From Methanocella_A sp049676595 (GTDB lineage: Archaea; Halobacteriota; Methanocellia; Methanocellales; Methanocellaceae), in NCBI RefSeq assembly GCF_049676595.1, contig NZ_CP187259.1:930001-994000 (forward strand): a stretch of 64,000 nucleotides of DNA, read 5' to 3'. Positions 59,586-64,000 of this stretch are shown piece after piece. The notes under the pieces were generated by a model. That model did no database searches. It was given only the letters and a program-made list of their open reading frames with translations, and was not told where the DNA came from. The position numbers and the translations under genes were made by a program. The number at the start of each line of letters is the position of its first letter. Position 1 is the stretch's first letter.

Positions 59586-60055
59586 GTTTTATTGAACTGT
59601 CCCGGAAAAAGTCACCCTGGGTAATACACGTGAATACCGGAGGCTGCAACGGCTGCGACCTGGAGATTCTGTCGTGCCTGACGCCGAGGTTCGACGTCAG
59701 CCGGTTCGGCGTCTACAGCACGGGTAATCCCAAGCACGCCGACGTGATGCTGGTCGTAGGCCCGGTGACGCTGAAGTACAAAGAGATCATCACTAATCTC
59801 TACAACCAGATGCCCGACCCGAAAGTGGTCATGGCCGTAGGCTCGTGCGCAAGCACGGGTGCCATCTACCAGGGGTGCTACGGTACCTGCGGCTCGCTCG
59901 ACAAGGTCATCCCTGTCGACGTGTACGTGCCCGGCTGCAACTGCCGGCCAGAGGGGATCATCGACGGCCTTGTGCTGGCCCTGGACATACTGAACGAAAA
60001 GGAACGGAAAATCTTAGAGGATAAAAAGAAGGCTAAATCGCAGGGGGCGGCTTAG
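59582..60055 (+). CDS. echC: Ech hydrogenase small subunit C (NuoB-like)
   Basis: EchC carries the proximal [4Fe-4S] cluster next to the active site. The 157-residue product shows the cysteines in GGCNGCDLEILSC, VGSCASTGAIYQGC and VPGCNCRPEGI. It starts at MSFIELSRKK, overlapping echB's stop (ATGA). It has a Lys-rich end. Confidence 0.95.
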   Translation: MSFIELSRKKSPWVIHVNTGGCNGCDLEILSCLTPRFDVSRFGVYSTGNPKHADVMLVVGPVTLKYKEIITNLYNQMPDPKVVMAVGSCASTGAIYQGCYGTCGSLDKVIPVDVYVPGCNCRPEGIIDGLVLALDILNEKERKILEDKKKAKSQGAA

Positions 60056-60397
60056 ATGGACGTTACCATTGTCACGCAACAGGAAATACAGGCCGCCGCA
60101 AAGCGGCTAAAAGAGTCCGGAGCCCGGCTGATCACGATCGTCGGTACAGACACCGGGACTAACATCGAGGTTACATATTTCTTCCACACCGGCACCGGCA
60201 AGACCGAGAACTACCGGGTCGTGGTGCCCAAGACCGGCGGTAACGAGGAGATCCTGGGCATCTCCCACATCTGGCCTGCGGCCTACGTTGCCGAGAACGA
60301 GGTATCCGAGATGTTCGGAGTGAAGGTAAAGGACGTCCCCGGGCGGTTCTTCCTTCACGAAAGCATCACAGCACCACTAAGGAGGAAAACGCCATGA
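60056..60397 (+). CDS. echD: Ech hydrogenase subunit D (NuoC-like)
   Basis: The 113-residue product follows echC without a gap (TAG-ATG) and matches the NuoC-like 30-kDa-type subunit: TYFFHTGTGKTENYRVV, then ISHIWPAAYVAENEVSEMFGVKV. It has no cofactor of its own and supports the large subunit. Confidence 0.9.
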   Translation: MDVTIVTQQEIQAAAKRLKESGARLITIVGTDTGTNIEVTYFFHTGTGKTENYRVVVPKTGGNEEILGISHIWPAAYVAENEVSEMFGVKVKDVPGRFFLHESITAPLRRKTP

Positions 60398-61473
60398 GGT
60401 CTACAGTACAGTTTGGTCCTCAGCACCCGGTCTGGGTCGAGCCCATCCGGCTGAAGCTCACCCTCGACGGTGAACTGGTGAAAGACGTCGAACTTGAGGC
60501 AGGCTACGTTCACAGAGGCCTGGAAAAGAAGTTCGAATGGGACTACAACAAGGGCGCGTACCTGGCGGAGAGGGTCTGCGGCATCTGCACCCAGCACCAC
60601 TCTACGTGCTTCTGTCTGGCGGTCGAGAACAACATGAACCTGGAAATCCCCCGCAGGGCCGCCGTTATCCGGACTATCATGCTGGAGCTGGAAAGGCTTC
60701 ACAGTCACCTGCTAGCGATCGGGCTGACCCTGGAAGCTATCGGCTTCGAGAACCTGTTCATGCTTTGCTTCCGGAACAGGGAAACAGTGCTCGACGTGTT
60801 CGAGCGCACGACCGGTAACCGGGTCCTCCACGGCATTAACCTCGTGGGCGGAGTCACCCGGAACATCGGCCCGGAGATGGCGAAGGAGATCATGGACTTC
60901 TGCGACCTGATAGAAAAGCGCTGCCATGATCTCGAGGACATGATTGTCCACAGCCACACGATCAAGGCCCGCATGAAAGGTGTCGGTATCCTGCCAAAGC
61001 AGACCGCGCTTGACTATTCGGTCGTAGGGCCGGTGGCGAGAGGTAGTGGAGTAGCCTTCGATGTAAGGATCGACGCACCGTACCTGCTGTACAACGAGCT
61101 TAAAATGAAGCACGTCGTCGAAGAAAGCTGCGATGTCTGGGCGCGCTCCGTAGTGCGTGTCCGGGAGCTGTTCCAGTCCATCGACCTGATCAGGCAGCTG
61201 GTCCCCATGCTTGAGGGCCTGCCCGACGATATCCTGGCGAAGTCCAAAACTATGCCGGAGACTGACAGTTTCGCCCGTGTCGAGCCGCCAAGAGGCGAGC
61301 TGTTCTACTTCGTCAGAGGCAAGAAGTCCAAGGAGCTGGACCGGGTCAAGGTCAGGACCTCCACGTACGCCAACGGGCCGGCGCTGGTGCCCGTGATCAA
61401 AGGCTGTCAGCTGGCGGACGTAGGGCCGATCACGATCAGCTACGACCCGTGCATAGGGTGCTTTGACAGGTAG
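60394..61473 (+). CDS. echE: Ech hydrogenase large subunit E (NuoD-like, [NiFe] site)
   Basis: EchE holds the [NiFe] active site. The 359-residue product has the first metal motif RVCGICTQHHS near residue 64 and the second DPCIGCFDR at the very C-terminus. FGPQHPVWVEPIRLKL at the start is typical. It ends four residues after the last Cys, so there is no C-terminal peptide to be removed by a maturation protease, as in other Ech enzymes. Overlap with echD is ATGA. Confidence 0.96.
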   Translation: MRSTVQFGPQHPVWVEPIRLKLTLDGELVKDVELEAGYVHRGLEKKFEWDYNKGAYLAERVCGICTQHHSTCFCLAVENNMNLEIPRRAAVIRTIMLELERLHSHLLAIGLTLEAIGFENLFMLCFRNRETVLDVFERTTGNRVLHGINLVGGVTRNIGPEMAKEIMDFCDLIEKRCHDLEDMIVHSHTIKARMKGVGILPKQTALDYSVVGPVARGSGVAFDVRIDAPYLLYNELKMKHVVEESCDVWARSVVRVRELFQSIDLIRQLVPMLEGLPDDILAKSKTMPETDSFARVEPPRGELFYFVRGKKSKELDRVKVRTSTYANGPALVPVIKGCQLADVGPITISYDPCIGCFDR

Positions 61474-61487
61474 GCGGTGATGACAAC

Positions 61488-61940
61488 ATGCTGAAGATTC
61501 TCGAGAACATCGTCAAAAATGCGTTCAGCCCGGTGTACACGTCCAACTACCCGTTCACCCCGTACCAGCACTTCGCCGGTACCCGGGCGGACGTCACCTT
61601 CGACGGCACCAAGTGTATCCTCTGCGGCCTGTGCCAGCGGTCGTGCCCTGCCGAGTGTATCCTCATCCACAAGGAGAAAGAGGAGATCGAGTACCTCAAC
61701 ACCCAGTGCATCCGCTGCGGGTACTGCGTGAGGGTGTGCCCGACCAACGCCATCATCCAGAACGAGGTCTACACCAAGCCTTCCAGGGAAAGGCTGACCA
61801 TCTACACCAAGGTCACCAACGAGAACGCCCCGGTGATCAAGAAGCGCAAAGCAGCCGAAGCTGCAGCCAAAGCTGCGCCGGCTGCCAAGGCCCAGGACCC
61901 GGCGTCCCTGCCGGGTAAAGAGGCAAAGACGGGTGAATAG
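61488..61940 (+). CDS. echF: Ech hydrogenase ferredoxin-like subunit F (NuoI-like)
   Basis: EchF carries two [4Fe-4S] clusters (CILCGLCQRSCPAECI and CIRCGYCVRVCPTNAI) that pass electrons to and from ferredoxin. The 150-residue product ends with an unusual Ala/Lys-rich tail of about 45 residues (KAAEAAAKAAPAAKAQ), absent from typical NuoI proteins. The start follows an AGGCGGTGATG stretch 14 bases after echE. A T-rich tract after the stop may end the operon. Confidence 0.94.
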   Translation: MLKILENIVKNAFSPVYTSNYPFTPYQHFAGTRADVTFDGTKCILCGLCQRSCPAECILIHKEKEEIEYLNTQCIRCGYCVRVCPTNAIIQNEVYTKPSRERLTIYTKVTNENAPVIKKRKAAEAAAKAAPAAKAQDPASLPGKEAKTGE

Positions 61941-62006
61941 CCCGTCCTTTTTATTTTATTATCATTTTTTAGTTGTCACAGCTATCTCGCTACCTGTCAA
62001 GCGAAC

Positions 62007-62293
62007 GCTGCGCTGTGCATTTCGGATTGCCCGGATAACAGGAGACAGCAACACGAACGCTGCGCTGTGCCAGATCACAGATTACGCAGAATCTGATGAT
62101 TCTGACAGATTTAACAGATTGCACAGATTACGATTTTATCTGAAAGGAATCCTACGAGTTCCTTTCTTTTCGATCATCGATCAGCATCTGTGAAATCTGT
62201 CGAATCTGTATCAATCTGTGATCTGGCACAGCGCAGCGTTCGTGTACGTTCACGGGCACAGAGCAATCAGAAGCCAGCACAGCGCAGCGTTCG
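62007..62293. repeat. Modular repeat locus, reversed, with a shortened 75-bp side
   Basis: GCTGCGCTGTGC copies at 62007 and 62059 are 52 bases apart, and AGCGCAGCG copies at 62230 and 62281 are 51 apart. The second spacing belongs to a 75-type unit (GTGTACGTTCACGGGCACAGAG) that has lost about 24 bases. The core has CAGATCACAGATTACGCAG and ATCGATCAGCATCTGTG. It lies between echF and the DUF883-like gene. Confidence 0.85.
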
Positions 62294-62559
62294 TAGTATG
62301 AGGTATCTTATAGTACGCCGACACTGTTGGGATCTTCATCTGGCCTTGTGGTGGTATGAATAGCTATAACTGGCGTATACCCTTATTAATTCGATTTTAT
62401 ACCTCGATAACGTCCATATAAATCACTTTTCTTTTACCAATGGTTAATATGGCGCTGGTCAAATTCAAGTCAGAGAAGATCGCAGGGCTTAGTAGCGAAC
62501 AGCACGCATAGTCGCTCAAGCTGGCGATCCTGGATTGTGCATATGATCAGGTGATTCGA

Positions 62560-62940
62560 ATGGTATTTGGCAGAAGTAGCAAAAGAGCCGGAATGGCAGG
62601 CATGATGGAGCGAGAGGCAGAAGAAGTAGAGCGCACGGGCACCAGGATGTCTACCGTTGCCGCCGAGAAAGGCGCGATGGCCAGCCGCAGGATATCCGAC
62701 ATCCTCCGCAGGGCGGCGGACGACATTACCCATGTTGCCCCCGAAAACTACCGGGCGAAAGTAGCGGACACGATGTCCTCAGCCAGAGATGCTGTGGATA
62801 CCAGCACAGAATCCGTCAAGACGAACATCCGGGCTCACCCGATCGCCAGCGTAGCCATGGCGGTAGGCGTCGGCTTCGCGATGGGCGCCGCGATCAGCAT
62901 CCTGGGAAGCCTGATGTACAAGGAAACCACCAAGTATTAG
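62560..62940 (+). CDS. ElaB/DUF883-like membrane-anchored protein
   Basis: The 126-residue product has a long helical, charged N-terminal part (RISDILRRAADDITHVAPENYRAK) and a C-terminal hydrophobic helix (PIASVAMAVGVGFAMGAAISILGSL, cited in part). This is the layout of ElaB/YqjD/DUF883 proteins, which bind ribosomes in bacteria and anchor to the membrane. I start at MVFGRSSKRAG since AGGTGA lies 5 bases before. The archaeal function is unknown. Confidence 0.7.
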   Translation: MVFGRSSKRAGMAGMMEREAEEVERTGTRMSTVAAEKGAMASRRISDILRRAADDITHVAPENYRAKVADTMSSARDAVDTSTESVKTNIRAHPIASVAMAVGVGFAMGAAISILGSLMYKETTKY

Positions 62941-62942
62941 GT

Positions 62943-62972
62943 CTCCCCTTGCGGGGAGGTCGCACTTTTTTC
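62943..62972 (+). terminator. Terminator after the DUF883-like gene
   Basis: CTCCCC-TTGC-GGGGAG is followed by CACTTTTTTCT just after the stop codon, a clear hairpin plus T-run. Confidence 0.75.
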
Positions 62973-63068
62973 TACGCTGGCCGGTGGTTACAAAAGATTT
63001 ATGTGTTGCAGGCTGGAATTATGTAAAGAACAACCTGCAATTCCAGGCGCTCACAGGATCAATAACCT

Positions 63069-63716
63069 ATGGCAGTTGAAAGCAAGCGCATACTGGTCAC
63101 CGATGACGAACACAACATCGTGGATATCATAACGGGCATGCTCGCCCGCTCGGGCTACACCACTCTCAAAGCGTACAGCGGCGAAGAGTGCCTGAGCATA
63201 GCAAAGACCGAGCGCCCGGACCTCATTTTCCTGGACATCATGATGGAGCGCATGGACGGCTGGGAAGTCGCCCGCATCATCAAGAACGACCCGGCCATAA
63301 AAGACATTCCAATAATAATGGTCACGGCCAAGCCCCTGACCTTCGAAGACGTCAAGGACCGGTCAATCCTCATCGAAAACTACATCATGAAGCCGGTTAG
63401 CGCAGCGACGCTAAAGCAGGCCCTGGACGAGGTGTTCACCGCCCGCACCAGAATAGAGCGCACCCTGGAAATGGCCAGAAAATCAGGCGTGGCCAACGAG
63501 ATCATCGACGCCTACCGGGACCGGTACGAGAAGCTCCACACCCAGGCCCAGCGCAACAAAAAGCTGCTAACATTAATGTCTCAATTGTATCCGGAAGACA
63601 AGCTCAAACACAACCCCGCTTCCCGCAACATGCTCATGAGCCTCAGAAAAGGGCTGGAGAGCCAGGAAGAAGAGTTGAGAAGGCTGGAAAAAATACTGAC
63701 AACGCCTGCGCAATGA
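63069..63716 (+). CDS. Response regulator with C-terminal helical region
   Basis: The 215-residue product has a receiver domain (ILVTDDEHNIVDII; phospho-acceptor Asp in PDLIFLDIMMERMDGWE; Lys in YIMKPVSAATL). It is followed by about 90 residues of coiled-coil type (RYEKLHTQAQRNKKLL; SLRKGLESQEEELRRLEKIL). There is no DNA-binding or enzymatic output. The helical part may dimerise or dock on a partner. No kinase is adjacent in the window. Confidence 0.87.
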   Translation: MAVESKRILVTDDEHNIVDIITGMLARSGYTTLKAYSGEECLSIAKTERPDLIFLDIMMERMDGWEVARIIKNDPAIKDIPIIMVTAKPLTFEDVKDRSILIENYIMKPVSAATLKQALDEVFTARTRIERTLEMARKSGVANEIIDAYRDRYEKLHTQAQRNKKLLTLMSQLYPEDKLKHNPASRNMLMSLRKGLESQEEELRRLEKILTTPAQ

Positions 63717-63726
63717 GCCTAAATAT

Positions 63727-64000
63727 CACGGTGGCACGGATGCAAACCTGATCACCACAACCAGTTCAAAATTAGAACCACTGCGGCATGGCTCCTTATT
63801 CCGGCAACTGGAATCAAATGATTGAACCACGGCGGCACAGCGACACGGCGATATAGCGATCCACGATAAGCCGGATGGTAACTGGAACCACGGCGGCACG
63901 GCGACACAGAGACAACTGCAAACTACTACAACCAGATGGTAACTGGAACCACGGCGGCACTGCGGCACAAAGACAGTGGTGAACCGGTAATAGTGAACTC
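63727..64000. repeat. CCACGGCGGCACAGCGACAC repeat array, continuing past the window
   Basis: Copies of CCACGGCGGCAC(A/G)GCGACAC-type words occur near 63727 (degenerate), 63778 (degenerate), 63825, 63886 and 63949, separated by AT-rich DNA with GATGGTAACTGGAACCACGG. The tract ends with GTGAACCGGTAATAGTGAACTC, closely matching 30150-30172 at the other locus of this family. The inverted half is expected beyond the right edge. Confidence 0.8.

Noticed and set aside
62440..62511. A 23-codon frame (MVNMALVKFKSEKIAG...) with a TATAAA box 20 bases upstream
   Set aside because: Too short to judge, no ribosome site; it may only be the leader of the DUF883-like gene. Kept as a note, not a gene.

Overview
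The window looks like chromosomal DNA of a methanogenic archaeon, most probably of the Methanocella (Rice Cluster I) type. Supporting signs are a six-subunit Ech energy-converting [NiFe] hydrogenase, an FmdE-family protein, a formaldehyde-activating-enzyme homologue, two DUF2111 proteins, an Orc1/Cdc6 initiator, an archaeal UMP kinase, an intron in elongator tRNA-Met with a bulge-helix-bulge, TATA-type promoters close to start codons, and parallel-beta-helix and PGF-type surface proteins. The genus is my inference from gene content and base composition; I could not run a search.

Layout. 1-2.7 kb: a lipoprotein and an ECF transporter S component that share a small sulfite-oxidase-like domain, with an FmdE-family gene. 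2.7-5.1 kb: tRNA-Gly, a nested inverted-repeat region and two QueG-like iron-sulfur proteins. 5.1-9.6 kb: a minus-strand cluster in which a DUF2207 membrane protein ending in a Cys-Ala tail is translationally coupled to a radical SAM/SPASM enzyme with a PqqD-like N-terminus. 9.8-25 kb: purM, a PAS sensor, two beta-helix surface proteins, aspartate kinase, an ABC-2 exporter, thiD, tRNA-Met, rpiA, DUF2111 genes, a MarC protein and a response regulator. 25-38 kb: ilvD, moaA, Nif3, SWIM and NifX proteins, orc1/cdc6, tatD, a hydrogenase protease, pyrH and the oapABC-type cluster. 38-44 kb: five tandem CBS genes with 18 CBS domains, then an MscS channel. 44-56 kb: a DEAD helicase, two surface proteins, fae, asnS, a 549-bp structured palindromic element, and a GT4/GH15/HAD carbohydrate group. 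56.7-61.9 kb: the echABCDEF operon. 62-64 kb: a DUF883-like membrane protein, a response regulator and the edge of another repeat array.

Two things stand out. First, the DUF2207/radical SAM pair reads like a peptide-modification system whose substrate is the C-terminal tail of a membrane protein. Second, the long intergenic gaps are filled by several sequence-unrelated families of short tandem words arranged as large inverted repeats. One of these (six full loci here) has a fixed polarity: 75-bp units, a hairpin core, then 52-bp units. A separate 549-bp element is a diverged inverted duplication of one structured block.

Many genes overlap by ATGA or GTGA (ech, CBS, ABC transporter, Nif3/SWIM, DUF2207/radical SAM), which points to translational coupling in compact operons.
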